Shown here one piece after another: positions 39,686 to 48,699 of a stretch of DNA of 64,000 nt. The notes beneath the pieces are model-generated. The model saw only the letters and a list, made by a program, of their open reading frames with translations, searched no databases and was not told the DNA's origin. The position numbers and the translations under genes are program-made. The DNA is from Bacillus sp. MUM 116 (GTDB lineage Bacteria > Bacillota > Bacilli > Bacillales > Cytobacillaceae), in assembly GCF_001866655.1 (NCBI RefSeq), contig NZ_MLYR01000083.1, positions 1 through 64,000 on the forward strand, given 5' to 3'. Position 1 is the first letter of the stretch. Each line of letters starts with the position of its first letter.

Positions 39686-40255
39686 TTAAAACTTTCTGGG
39701 GAATTGTTTCACAATGGCATTCGTTATGGTGTCTGCCATTTGTAAAGCTTCTGCTTCAATTTTATCAAACACAGCAATACTTGATTGAAAATTGCCTTGA
39801 AGTATAAATAATGCTTCCTGTGTAGTAAGTGCCAGATGTTCGAAAAACATTTCTTGGAATTCATCTCTTGATATATACGGGTTTATTCTGCTTAGAAATT
39901 TGGCAATTTCTTTTCCATTTGCTTACCATCTTCTCTCTGCATCCACGACAGCCTTTTGATTTCCTGCTTTTGCGGCTTTTACAATTTCCGCTGCAATTAA
40001 CAGGTGTTCCCTTATTAAATTGCTATACTCTGATGCTATTCTATTTCCATAGAAAGGCTTTAGTAAATTGCCCATATCTGTGGCGTTTCGGAGTAGACGT
40101 GCGGTAACAGCGTCTACATCAGGTAAATCAAAGGCAATGCTATTGATTGTCATTCTTGTCCAGTACACGTGTTGTTCCCAAACTAAACGCATGGCATTAC
40201 TTAATCTGAATTTCTGTTCACTAATACTAGAATGATTGAACCATGGTTCTTTCAT
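39686..40255 (-). pseudogene. Broken gene of the Bacillus family often labelled 'acetylglutamate kinase'
   Basis: Frame and sequence run continuously from ATG 40255 (behind AAGGAGG) to TAA 39686, giving about 189 codons, except for one in-frame TAA at 39923-39925. The first part ends DAERRW and the second continues ANGKEIAKFLSRINPYISRDEF. In relatives I recall, a Tyr follows that Trp, so TAT/TAC to TAA is the likely change. The family is helical, about 190 residues, and unrelated to real ArgB. Two truncated products, readthrough or a sequencing error are all possible. Confidence 0.8.
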
Positions 40256-40786
40256 TGTTTCACCTCCTTCTTCCAAAATCATAATTAGTCTATTCTGATT
40301 CTAAAAAGATGCTTGTACCTTTTAAATAATGGCTATTCATTTATTTCAAATAAAAAAGCATCGGTAGAGTTTCTGTTTCTGATTAATTCCTTCTTGAAGT
40401 AACGGGTGCGATACTTCAAGAAGAAGGTCGCCTTTTTTCTTTTTCCCCAAGAAAGATTGTGAAATTTTGTACTTAAACTATCGGGGCAGGTTAATTGAAT
40501 AAGAAATTATCTCAAAATCTCAAAATACCCTTATAATAAAATAAAAAAAGCAGGAGTGTAACCTTCTTGATTTGATTTTTTGGGACTTGCTTTTGGGCTC
40601 TGGCATTATTCTGGGAGAGTATTGCCACTACAACTGTTAAGAAAAGAGATGTAAATAAATATTTGACTATTTTGGAAATTTATGATAATTTTGATGCATA
40701 AAAGAATCAATCGGCAATGGCGCCTGTTTCAATAGCTAATAACGGCTATTGGGCAGGCGTCTTTTGCATTTTTTAGGGGGGATAAT
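40256..40786. other. Gene-free region with hairpin repeat and upstream leader
   Basis: No gene is supported in these 531 bp. A repeat copy lies at 40385-40500 (TTGAAGTAACGGGTGCGATACTTCAA, then GGTCGCCTTTTTTC, then CTATCGGGGCAGGTTAATTGAA). A possible promoter (TTGACT, TAATTT) lies near 40660. A terminator-like hairpin is described separately. Confidence 0.5.
40719..40774 (+). terminator. Terminator-like hairpin just upstream of the HAD phosphatase gene
   Basis: GCGCCTG...CAATAGC pairs with GCTATTG...CAGGCGT, followed by CTTTTGCATTTTTT; the next gene's GGGGGG ribosome-binding site starts directly after the T run. It may be an attenuator or the terminator of an upstream transcript. Confidence 0.55.
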
Positions 40787-42100
40787 ATGAATCATAGAAC
40801 CAAATTAAAAGCTTTGTTTGGCATGATCGTTATTTGCTTGCTTTTGTCTGCTTCCATAGGAGCGTCTGCAAGCGGAAAAGCAGTTTCGACTTCACAAAAA
40901 AGAGAGGGCCATTTTATTCAAGTGTTGGATAAAGGGAAATGGGCTCCTGATACCTATAAGGCTGTTCAAAACTTAATTGATAAGAAGGGTGCCGGAAGTC
41001 CAGGATACGATCCCAATCGAAAACCTTATGTTGTTTTTGATTGGGATCATACGAGCATTATGAATGATACGGAGGAGGCCCTCTTTCTTTATCAAATTGA
41101 TCACTTGGCATTTAACATGAAACCGGAAGAGTTTTATGAAGTGATCAAAAAGAATGTGCCGAATGGACCCTTTTCACACGAGCTCAAAAACCTTCAAGGA
41201 GCTGCAGTCACTCTCGGGGAAATTGCCGAGGATTTGAAGCGCGATTACGAATATCTTTATTCTAACTATGAAGGGATGAATGGGAAAGAACAGCTAGAAA
41301 CGCTTCATTCAACTGATCAATTTATAGATTTTAAAGCGAAAATGTACTTCCTGTATGAAGCCATTGGGGAAACATACGGTTTTGAAATCGGATATCCATG
41401 GGTGCTTTATTTATTTGCCAACATGTCGACCGAAGAAGTCCAGCAGCTTGCAGAGGCTTCAAATGATTATAATTTGGGGGCGGAAATTGCATCGGTGGCG
41501 CTTAAAAGTCCTGAGTCCATGTCAGGGAAAGCCGGTACTGTTCAAGTTACCTATACTACAGGACTGCGTTTGGCCTCGGAAATCGCAAACCTAATGCATA
41601 CTTTTATGGAAAATGGGATTGATGTTTATGTTATTTCGGCTTCGATGGAAGAGGTGGTGGAGGTATTTTCGTCAAATCCCAAATACGGCTACAACCTTCC
41701 AAAGGAAAATGTCTTTGGGATGAGATTAAAAAAGAAAGACGGAATTATTCAAGCAGAATATGATGACAATTGGCCGATCACTGCTCGAGAAGGCAAGGTG
41801 GAAGTGATCGAACAAGCCATCTCCAAAAAGCGGGGCGGAAACGGTCCAATATTCGCAGCGGGAGACAGCAGTACAGATTATGAAATGCTGACAGTTAAGA
41901 GTTTGAAACTCGGTTTAATCATCAACCGCCTCAAAACAGGTGATATCGGCAAGCTTGCGAAAACAGCTGCAGAACGGATGGGCAAAAACAACCCGAAATA
42001 TGTTCTCCAAGGAAGAAATGAGAATACAGGTTTATGGATACCGACTGAATACACCATCAAGCTTGGGTCAAATGGAGAAAAATTGTTAGCGAATCCATAA
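40787..42100 (+). CDS. Secreted HAD-superfamily phosphatase
   Basis: This 437-residue protein has a signal peptide (about residues 1-29, ending SASIGASA) and a HAD catalytic domain. The nucleophile motif is VVFDWDHTS, with Asp85 and Asp87. Motif II is around VYVISAS, and motif IV is GDSSTDYEM with Asp360 and Asp364. The large insert between motif I and II is a cap. Secreted members act as extracellular phosphomonoesterases or phosphoserine-phosphatase-like enzymes. The ATG follows GGGGGG. It is monocistronic in a repeat-rich area. Confidence 0.85.
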   Translation: MNHRTKLKALFGMIVICLLLSASIGASASGKAVSTSQKREGHFIQVLDKGKWAPDTYKAVQNLIDKKGAGSPGYDPNRKPYVVFDWDHTSIMNDTEEALFLYQIDHLAFNMKPEEFYEVIKKNVPNGPFSHELKNLQGAAVTLGEIAEDLKRDYEYLYSNYEGMNGKEQLETLHSTDQFIDFKAKMYFLYEAIGETYGFEIGYPWVLYLFANMSTEEVQQLAEASNDYNLGAEIASVALKSPESMSGKAGTVQVTYTTGLRLASEIANLMHTFMENGIDVYVISASMEEVVEVFSSNPKYGYNLPKENVFGMRLKKKDGIIQAEYDDNWPITAREGKVEVIEQAISKKRGGNGPIFAAGDSSTDYEMLTVKSLKLGLIINRLKTGDIGKLAKTAAERMGKNNPKYVLQGRNENTGLWIPTEYTIKLGSNGEKLLANP

Positions 42101-42395
42101 AAAGAGTTAGTCCCAGGTAATTCAGTCAAACTCAGAGAAAAAATAAAGATTAAAGATGACATCTTAGACTCGCTTTTATACATTCAAGTTGCTAAAACAT
42201 AAACAAAATCAGTGTAAATCATACACCCTTTTCCCATTTAGCGTTTTAGTGGAAACAAGTGCTTAAAAACCAATGATTAGGAAGGCAAAAGGGCAATTAA
42301 ATAAAAAAGAAGCCATCAAAGGCTGGACAATAACCAAGTAAAGTAGACAGTAAGAAAAAAATAAGATGAACTGTTTTGAAAAAAATGCACAGTTT

Positions 42396-42432
42396 TCCCC
42401 CTTTAGATATGGTTATCTAAAGGGGTATTTTT
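42396..42432 (+). terminator. Hairpin terminator upstream of small ORF
   Basis: CCCCTTTAGATA/TATCTAAAGGGG stem (loop TGGT) followed by TATTTTTAT. Confidence 0.7.
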
Positions 42433-42466
42433 ATAGTGAGAAGGATAAGATCTCTGAAGTTGAAAA

Positions 42467-42664
42467 ATGAATTTAGTCACGATGGAAATTGTTAAAGAAT
42501 TGTTTTCAGATAGCCAAAATCACAAGGCTGTTATCTTAAAAAGAGGAAAGATTTTTGAAATCAATTTTTTTAAATACTTTCCTGAGTGTATTGATGAAGA
42601 GGGCGATATTTGGGAAGAGTTTTGGCAAGAAATTACCCAAACTACGACAATAACTGATACATAA
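42467..42664 (+). CDS. Hypothetical 65-residue protein
   Basis: A small acidic soluble protein (KHA..FEINFFKYFPE, EEGDIWEEFWQE). It resembles short Bacillus proteins I recall with a YFPE and a W-rich C-terminal pattern, but no function is known. Neither ATG 42467 nor ATG 42482 has a good ribosome-binding site, so it may be weakly translated or inactive. The 365 bp before it contain only the terminator hairpin. Confidence 0.5.
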   Translation: MNLVTMEIVKELFSDSQNHKAVILKRGKIFEINFFKYFPECIDEEGDIWEEFWQEITQTTTITDT

Positions 42665-42827
42665 CAGAATGCAATTAAACTTGCAAAAAAGGAACTGGGC
42701 TTATTGAAGTAACGGGTGTTTTACTTCAACAACGGAGTAAGGAATTTTTTATTGAAGTAACTGGCCGTTTAGTGAAAGATAATATGCTATTATTTACTCA
42801 ACAAAGTGGTTAGGTTAAGGTGTTAAA

Positions 42828-43035
42828 ATGGGGAAAATAAAATCTTTTTTTAGAAGAGAGGTCTGACGTTTTAAGGAATATAATTTTATTTCTTTTTGGT
42901 TTAAGTGCAGGTGTTTATAAATTATTTTTTCAAACTACCCATCGTATCAATTCAATAATAATTGGAACAGTTTTATTGCTAGCTTGTGTTTTAATCATTA
43001 TTGTTGAAATAATAGAATTCAAAAGGAAAAGCTAA
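42828..43035 (+). pseudogene. Frameshifted small membrane protein (possible)
   Basis: An ATG at 42828 behind AAGGTG opens a frame of 12 codons that ends at a TGA. The +1 frame then reads a plausible two-helix membrane protein, LRNIILFLFGLSAGVYKLFF ... LLLACVLIIIVEIIEFKRKS, to a TAA at 43033. The +1 frame has no start codon of its own. A single-base change in the A/T homopolymers at 42836-42850 would join them. Real gene, relic or assembly error cannot be distinguished. Confidence 0.35.
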
Positions 43036-43079
43036 ATGAAAGTAAAATTAATCTTAAGCAGTTTCCAAAAAATTTATTA

Positions 43080-43215
43080 AGCTAACGGGCAGCATTCCTG
43101 TAACAAAGAAAAGTTTGTGAAAAAATGTACTTAAACTATAGGGTGCAAGAGTTGAAGAGCTGAGCTGTTGTTGAGGCAGCTTTTTCTTATTGTGCTAAAG
43201 TGGCAGGTTAGTGGA
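43080..43215. repeat. Copy of the local GGGTGC/GGCAGGTTAGT hairpin repeat
   Basis: Contains TAACGGGCAG, then TACTTAAACTATAGGGTGCAAGAGTTGAAGAG, an AGCTG...CAGCT hairpin with TTTTTC, and AAAGTGGCAGGTTAGTGGAAG. Related copies are at 38362, 39541, 40385 and 42702. This copy and the one at 42702-42780 fill most of the non-coding sequence around the frameshifted ORF. Confidence 0.55.
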
Positions 43216-43264
43216 AGAATAGAAAAAAAACACAAATGAATTGTACCATTTGTGTTCTTTGGTA

Positions 43265-43522
43265 TTATCCTAAACGGTCACCTTTTTTTACTTTTTGCTG
43301 AGGTTCTATAAGAACAACACCTTGTTCTGAATAAACCCCCATCACCAAAACCTCTGAACTATAATCAGCAACTTTCATAGGAAGAAAATTGACTACTCCT
43401 AATACTTGCTTACCAACTAGTTCATCTAAACCATAACAATCTGTTATTTGAACACTACTTTGTTTAATCCCTATTTCTTCACCAAAGTCAATTAGCAAAA
43501 AAGAAAGCGGCGAGGCCTCCAC
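43265..43522 (-). CDS. N-terminally truncated CsaA-like tRNA-binding protein
   Basis: The 85-residue product corresponds to residues about 28 to the end of CsaA: FLLIDFGEEIGIKQSSVQIT, GKQVLGVVNFLP, SEVLVMGVYSEQGVVLIEPQ. The N-terminal strand with the D/EIRVG motif is missing, and the in-frame sequence upstream is blocked by a TGA at about 43551. The dimerisation and nucleic-acid-binding core is present. It starts at a GTG 5 bp after the PTS gene and is probably co-transcribed; it may be non-functional. Confidence 0.7.
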   Translation of the reverse strand: MEASPLSFLLIDFGEEIGIKQSSVQITDCYGLDELVGKQVLGVVNFLPMKVADYSSEVLVMGVYSEQGVVLIEPQQKVKKGDRLG

Positions 43523-43527
43523 AGCAC

Positions 43528-45126
43528 TTATAAAATCAGCTTGATTAATTCATCTTTTGCCTGGACTTTGCCCTCCATGACTGGGACTACATCAATATAT
43601 TGATTGGTATTTGTGATAACAACAGGAGTTTTTACATTAAAGCCTGCAGCCTTAATTTTTTCAATGTCAAATTGAATGAGCATGTCACCCATCTTCACTG
43701 TATCCCATTGTTTCACCTGAGAAGTGAAAAATTGACCTTTCAATTTAATTGTATCAACCCCAATACAGATTAATACTTCAGCTCCATCCTCTGATGTAAC
43801 ACCAATGGCATGTTCGGTTGGAAATAGAGTGGTAACAGTTCCGTTAACAGGTGAAATCACTTCGCCGTTTGTAGGTTCAATCGCAATTCCTTTACCTACC
43901 GTCTCAGTTGAAAAAAGCGGATCGCTAATTTCGCTTAATGAAACAATTTCTCCGCTTAATGGACTTAAAATGGTTTCTCTCTTTACATTCGCTAGTCCAA
44001 ATTCTTTCACCGTTTTGGCAGGCAGTGGGTTGCTTTTCCCTTCATATCCAAATCCAAGTGTCAGAACCAAGGCGATAACTAAAGCTGTTAAAGTACCCAT
44101 TAAATATAGTCCTATTGGTGTATACACTGGAATGGACAAGAAACTTGGGAGAGCAAATGCAATCCCTTTTACTTCAAGTGCCCCATTAATCGCTCCGCCA
44201 ATTGCTCCGGCTAATGCAACAAAAAGCATCGTTCGTTTGTAACGTACTAGGATACCGTATGTGATGATTTCTGTTGTACCTGCCAAGGCACTAGGAACAA
44301 GCCCAGATCCAACTAGCGTTTTCAAATCTTTATCTCTCGCTTTTAAGAAAACCCCAAGTCCCATCCCGATTTGGGCAAATGGTGCAGCAGCCGCCATGGG
44401 GCTAATCGGGTCACCGCCGGTTGCCAGATTTGCAATCATGATTGGAACAACTGCCCAGTGCAGACCTAATATGGTCAGAAATGACCATGCAGCACCAATA
44501 ACTGCTCCTGTTAAGATTCCACTTTTTGAACTTAAAAATTTTATAACCACCGCTATGGCCCCTCCCACATATGTACCAAAAGGACCAAATACTAGTATGG
44601 TTAAAGGAACAATCACCATTAATGAAATAAGTGGATTAAGAAACATCTGTAAGTCTTTATAAATTACTTTTTTCAAAAACTTATCTAATACGGTATAAAT
44701 GAAAACCGCAATTAATATTGGAAAAACGGTTGAAGAATAACTTGCTAATATAACCGGAATCCCTAAGAAATCTACGTTTTGAGCTCCAGCTTTAACTAAG
44801 TCTGTATAATGCGGTTCCAAAAGTGCAGCCCCGATCGCACCACCAACATAGCAGTTGGCTCCGAGTTTTAAGGCTAATGTAATCCCGAGAAAAACCGGGA
44901 AGAAGTAAAATACAGCATGTCCAGCTGCAGAAAAAATAGCATAGGTTCCGCTCTTAGCAGATAACCATCCTAATGTCGTTAAAATGGATAATAAGGCTGA
45001 TATTAATCCGGATCCAGCAAGTACCCCTAAAATAGGTGCGAAACTTCCACTGATTGCTCCTAAAATTTTGTTTATGACCGTTTCTTTTTTTTCTATAGAA
45101 GCATCACTCGTGTTAATCGCATTCAT
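43528..45126 (-). CDS. PTS sugar permease, EIIC-EIIA fusion lacking EIIB
   Basis: This 532-residue protein has a beta-glucoside/sucrose-type EIIC domain (about residues 20-365, ten helices, HAVFYFFPVFLGITLA, LATGGDPISPMAAA). It is followed by a glucose-type EIIA domain with the phospho-His in LFPTEHAIGV. The EIIB domain with its phospho-Cys, normally N-terminal in this family, is absent, and none is encoded nearby. It must borrow EIIB from another permease or be a non-transporting relic. The ATG follows AAGGAG. Confidence 0.85.
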   Translation of the reverse strand: MNAINTSDASIEKKETVINKILGAISGSFAPILGVLAGSGLISALLSILTTLGWLSAKSGTYAIFSAAGHAVFYFFPVFLGITLALKLGANCYVGGAIGAALLEPHYTDLVKAGAQNVDFLGIPVILASYSSTVFPILIAVFIYTVLDKFLKKVIYKDLQMFLNPLISLMVIVPLTILVFGPFGTYVGGAIAVVIKFLSSKSGILTGAVIGAAWSFLTILGLHWAVVPIMIANLATGGDPISPMAAAAPFAQIGMGLGVFLKARDKDLKTLVGSGLVPSALAGTTEIITYGILVRYKRTMLFVALAGAIGGAINGALEVKGIAFALPSFLSIPVYTPIGLYLMGTLTALVIALVLTLGFGYEGKSNPLPAKTVKEFGLANVKRETILSPLSGEIVSLSEISDPLFSTETVGKGIAIEPTNGEVISPVNGTVTTLFPTEHAIGVTSEDGAEVLICIGVDTIKLKGQFFTSQVKQWDTVKMGDMLIQFDIEKIKAAGFNVKTPVVITNTNQYIDVVPVMEGKVQAKDELIKLIL

Positions 45127-45590
45127 TTTTTGTTCTCCTTGTTTTAAATTTTACCTTAGTAAAACAATAAGCAGGATTTTTTCTAGCAGGAACTTCATCT
45201 TATGATTTCCATTTTCTTATTACTATATTTTTAAAAAATCAATCACTTGGAAAAATGAAGTGTTACTGGGGCTATTTAATGGCATAATATTGACCAAAAT
45301 TAAAGGGAAGCCCGCAACTTGCTCGGCTTCCCTTCAGTACTACTAAATATCAACTTGATAGGTTTCTTTTGGTTTCAATTAAAATTTTATATAAGAACAG
45401 TGCCTGTTACCTCCCGTTACTTAGCCGGTTTGGTATTACTATACAATAAAGTTAGCAAAAATATACAATATAGATTACAAAAACTCATATATTGAAATAA
45501 GCCCGCCACTATATTCATACTATTAGAATAAAAAAAGCAGGTTGTGGTATATCAGGAATCCTCATTTGAAAAACTGCTAGAAGATGAGCC
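45127..45590. other. Gene-free region upstream of PTS gene
   Basis: No gene is supported. A GGGAAGCC/GGCTTCCC hairpin lies at 45305-45334 without a clear T run. The part next to the PTS gene should contain its promoter; I found no convincing RAT antiterminator or cre site. Confidence 0.4.
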
Positions 45591-45944
45591 TTACTTATAA
45601 AACGCATCAACCGCAATATCACCTTTTTCACTTCTTGTACCATACCACTCTATACCATCGTATTCTTTTAATCCTGCACCCTCTAAATTTAACTTTTTCG
45701 CTAAAGACTCTGTTATATTTCGAGCCTGCACAGGAGGAACTTGGCGAAAAGTAATCTGAATATCTGGCCTAACTCCGTATTCTTTGACAACAAATTCTTG
45801 GAACTCCGATAATGACTTAGAGCTCCCATTTCCAGACCCTTGCCGGGTTGCAATTAAGGTAACAATAACCGATGTAATCGCGATAATCAGGACTGATAAT
45901 AAAATAACTACGTTTCTATTTAACTCATTCACTTTCGCTAGCAT
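45591..45944 (-). CDS. Membrane-anchored protein of unknown function
   Basis: This 117-residue protein has an N-terminal membrane anchor (about residues 12-33), a Gly/Ser linker and an extracellular domain (EFVVKEYGVRPDIQITFRQVPPVQ). I do not recognise the family. The ATG follows a strong AGGAGG, which supports it as real. No partner gene is adjacent. Confidence 0.65.
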   Translation of the reverse strand: MLAKVNELNRNVVILLSVLIIAITSVIVTLIATRQGSGNGSSKSLSEFQEFVVKEYGVRPDIQITFRQVPPVQARNITESLAKKLNLEGAGLKEYDGIEWYGTRSEKGDIAVDAFYK

Positions 45945-46110
45945 TTATAAACGCCTCCTATTAATCTTTACTATTATTGTATGATGATAGTTTCGAAAAA
46001 TTAGTAATTTCCTCTACTTCTGTTGTTGTTAATCCCCGGCACTACGAATTTTTAGGAAAAAAAGAGGCAAGCACAATTGCCAGCCTAAAAAATACCGCCC
46101 AAGTTTTTTG

Positions 46111-46836
46111 TCAATTTATTAGACTATGTAATACTAAATAAAGTAAAATTCCACCAAGAAAGAATAGCGGTGTACTTTTAAAGGTTCCCCGATTAATTAA
46201 GGGCAATAATAATGTTCCGCTAAGATATAGGAAAATCCCGGCTGTAATAGATAAGCCAATAGCAGCAATTGGTTCTTGAAGACCTTTAAGCCCGGATAAT
46301 AAAACAGCACTTCCTGCTCCTAACCAAGTAAAAACACCTTGAATGATAAGATAAATAGTTGTTTTTTTACGGCCATTTAGAAAAGCAAGCAAAACTGAAC
46401 TATAAGAAAGACCCTCGGGGATTTTATGAATAACCAGTGCGATTGAAACAAATAAGCCTAATTTTAAATCTGCAGTATAGCTAATCCCAATGGATAACCC
46501 TTCAAAAAAATTGTGAAGCAGCATACCAATTGTTAATCCCGTTACAGGAGTATCATCACTGTTCTCTATTAACTTTTTACCCTTTAATGTTGCTGGCAGA
46601 AAGATTAAATACATTAAAAGGAAACCAATTAGAACAAACAAACTGCTATGATCAAGATCTTCTTGTACTTCAGGAATTAAATCCAAAAGCGCAATGGATA
46701 ATAATAAACCGGCACTAAGAGCAACTAATGACAATAAGGTTTTTTCAGACCAATTTTTCCGCCATAAAACAAGAAATCCACCAAGAATGTAGGCAAGAGA
46801 TGAGATTAACACAACAAGCAATACCGTTGGAGTCAC
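46111..46836 (-). CDS. ZIP-family metal transporter
   Basis: This 241-residue protein has eight predicted helices. Helices IV and V carry the metal-site motifs HNFFEGLSIG and HKIPEGLSYS, diagnostic of ZIP transporters. They import Zn2+ or other divalent cations. A His-rich loop is lacking. The GTG start follows GGAGAGG. No Zur box was identified upstream. Confidence 0.92.
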   Translation of the reverse strand: MTPTVLLVVLISSLAYILGGFLVLWRKNWSEKTLLSLVALSAGLLLSIALLDLIPEVQEDLDHSSLFVLIGFLLMYLIFLPATLKGKKLIENSDDTPVTGLTIGMLLHNFFEGLSIGISYTADLKLGLFVSIALVIHKIPEGLSYSSVLLAFLNGRKKTTIYLIIQGVFTWLGAGSAVLLSGLKGLQEPIAAIGLSITAGIFLYLSGTLLLPLINRGTFKSTPLFFLGGILLYLVLHSLIN

Positions 46837-46952
46837 TTAATCCTCTCCTTTATTGTTCATTCCTCCATATTTATTCACCAAAATGTCAAACGAGTACAAA
46901 AACCATAAAAAATAAGGTGACATGGAAGATCACCTTATTTTTGTATGGTTTT

Positions 46953-47081
46953 TTAATAGAAGCAGCTTGCTCCAACGATGATTAAAAGAATAAACAATAC
47001 TACAATTAAAACAAATGGACTATAGCCACCATAACCTCCGAAGCCGTAACCATAACCGCCACAACCGCACCAACCGCACAT
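46953..47081 (-). CDS. YjcZ-family sporulation peptide
   Basis: This 42-residue peptide is below usual ORF cut-offs. A Gly/Tyr/Cys-rich head ([19 protein letters not shown]) is followed by a single membrane helix ([19 protein letters not shown]). This is the YjcZ-type architecture of small sporulation membrane proteins. The ATG at 47081 follows GGGAGGTG. Its precise role is unknown. Confidence 0.85.
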   Translation of the reverse strand: MCGWCGCGGYGYGFGGYGGYSPFVLIVVLFILLIIVGASCFY

Positions 47082-47192
47082 TGTAAACGCACCTCCCTAA
47101 GGTTGTTTACTTTATTAATATGCACCAAGTACTGTAAAGGAAATGCTAATGTAACATGTCAGTAAAAAAAGATATTTGTCCAGTACAAAAAG

Positions 47193-47221
47193 ATAAAAAG
47201 TTCAGAATCCTAATTCTGAAC
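47193..47221 (-). terminator. Terminator overlapping the end of the MFS gene
   Basis: GTTCAGAATT/AATTCTGAAC-type stem on the minus strand, including the last codons of the gene, followed by TTTTTATC. Confidence 0.65.
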
Positions 47222-48458
47222 CTTTTTCCTTTCCAACAACCTTATTTCGGTTTCGGAGAGTTTTATATAAGAACATACTGCAAAATGAGCAAAGAATGGC
47301 CAATGCTGCGATAAACACATAACCAGCTTGAAGGCCAATCACATCGTTCCCTCCGCTACTATGACCCCATACACGATTGAAAAGATCGATGATAAAGCCG
47401 ACTAGCAAGTTTCCGAAAATGCTTGCAATTCCTAAGAGAGTCACTGTAAACGTAATCGCTGTCCCTACTCCTTTTGAGTACTGTTTGGCAAGCAGGGCCA
47501 TAACGGTGGGATAGATTGGTGCAATCCCAATTCCTGCAATTGCAAAGAGAATGGCCCCTTTTTCACCGCTGAAAATAGCAGCAAAGCTGCATAGACCTGA
47601 AAAAGCTGAAAATATCATGATGGATAATATATACCCTATTTTATCTGTGATTGGTCCGACAAACAGCCTTGAAAGGGTAAAAAAAAGGAAAAAGGATGAA
47701 AGCATACCTGATGCTTTTTTTAATGACCAATCATAAGCATTTTCTAAATAATAAACAAGCCAGCTTCCAATTGAAAGTTCAGATACCACACCGAACGAAA
47801 GGATGGCCACAATCATCCAAGCAATCGGATCTCGAATAAGATTACGATAGGACGTAGTTTTCCCGTCATGTTGATGTTCTTCCGGAAATTTTCCTAACAG
47901 CGAGGGAATAACGGGCAAAATGGATAGTGAAAGAATCATCAAATACATCCCACGCCAGCCAAGTTCCCCGCCCATCACATTCCATCCCATCATGGAAGCA
48001 CCCAAAATGGGAGCCCCTATTGAACTGAGTCCGTAAAAAAAATGGGCAAGATTCATCATTGTCCCTGTCTTCTTGGTAAAGATGCGGGCAGCCATAATAC
48101 CAAGGCCAATTTCGAGAATGCCGTTCCCCAAATATAATAAAAAATAGGAAAACGATAAGGTTATATACGCTTTAGACAAAAACATGAAAATGCCCGCCAA
48201 TGCCATCGAAGCAAATGCAAGGATACCAGTCCATTTAATTCCGATCTTAATGGTAAGACTTGATGTGAAGGTGCACGCTAGCAAATATCCTAGAGAATTC
48301 AGGGAAAGTAAAACACCCAGTTGCGATTCATGCAGATTGAATTCGGACTGCATGACCGGCAGCGCCGGGCCTTTGATATTTTCCGATAAACCAAAAATAA
48401 AAAAGCCTCCGAAAACCACAAATAATAACAGGATCAAATTAACTCTTTGATTCTTCAA
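47202..48458 (-). CDS. MFS transporter
   Basis: This 418-residue protein has 12 predicted helices in two halves with a central loop (about 195-215). The first half (FGLSENIKGPALPVMQSEF, LGYLLACTF) resembles the FucP/FHS branch and sugar-type MFS permeases. The substrate is not clear. The TTG start at 48458 follows CGGAGG. It is monocistronic. Confidence 0.87.
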   Translation of the reverse strand: MKNQRVNLILLLFVVFGGFFIFGLSENIKGPALPVMQSEFNLHESQLGVLLSLNSLGYLLACTFTSSLTIKIGIKWTGILAFASMALAGIFMFLSKAYITLSFSYFLLYLGNGILEIGLGIMAARIFTKKTGTMMNLAHFFYGLSSIGAPILGASMMGWNVMGGELGWRGMYLMILSLSILPVIPSLLGKFPEEHQHDGKTTSYRNLIRDPIAWMIVAILSFGVVSELSIGSWLVYYLENAYDWSLKKASGMLSSFFLFFTLSRLFVGPITDKIGYILSIMIFSAFSGLCSFAAIFSGEKGAILFAIAGIGIAPIYPTVMALLAKQYSKGVGTAITFTVTLLGIASIFGNLLVGFIIDLFNRVWGHSSGGNDVIGLQAGYVFIAALAILCSFCSMFLYKTLRNRNKVVGKEKGSELGF

Positions 48459-48699
48459 AAATTGTAACCTCCGAGGTATTTCAATAAGGATAAGCTCCTT
48501 TCTTCACAACATTGTACCACGTACATTAAATAATCAAAGATATGTGTAAAATTATATGCTGTACTTCCTCGTTTTTGCACAAATGCTGAAGACTTATTGA
48601 AAATTGATTTTACTTTAAGGTAATGTTTTTCAAAAAAGGTGAATAGGATATGGTAAGTACTCCAATATTCGAATCTTCTTTGGAAGGGGTCGATATTTG

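Noticed and set aside
45305..45334. GGGAAGCC/GGCTTCCC hairpin as a terminator or PTS antiterminator
   Set aside because: There is no T run on either strand and no RAT-like sequence; left as an unexplained hairpin.
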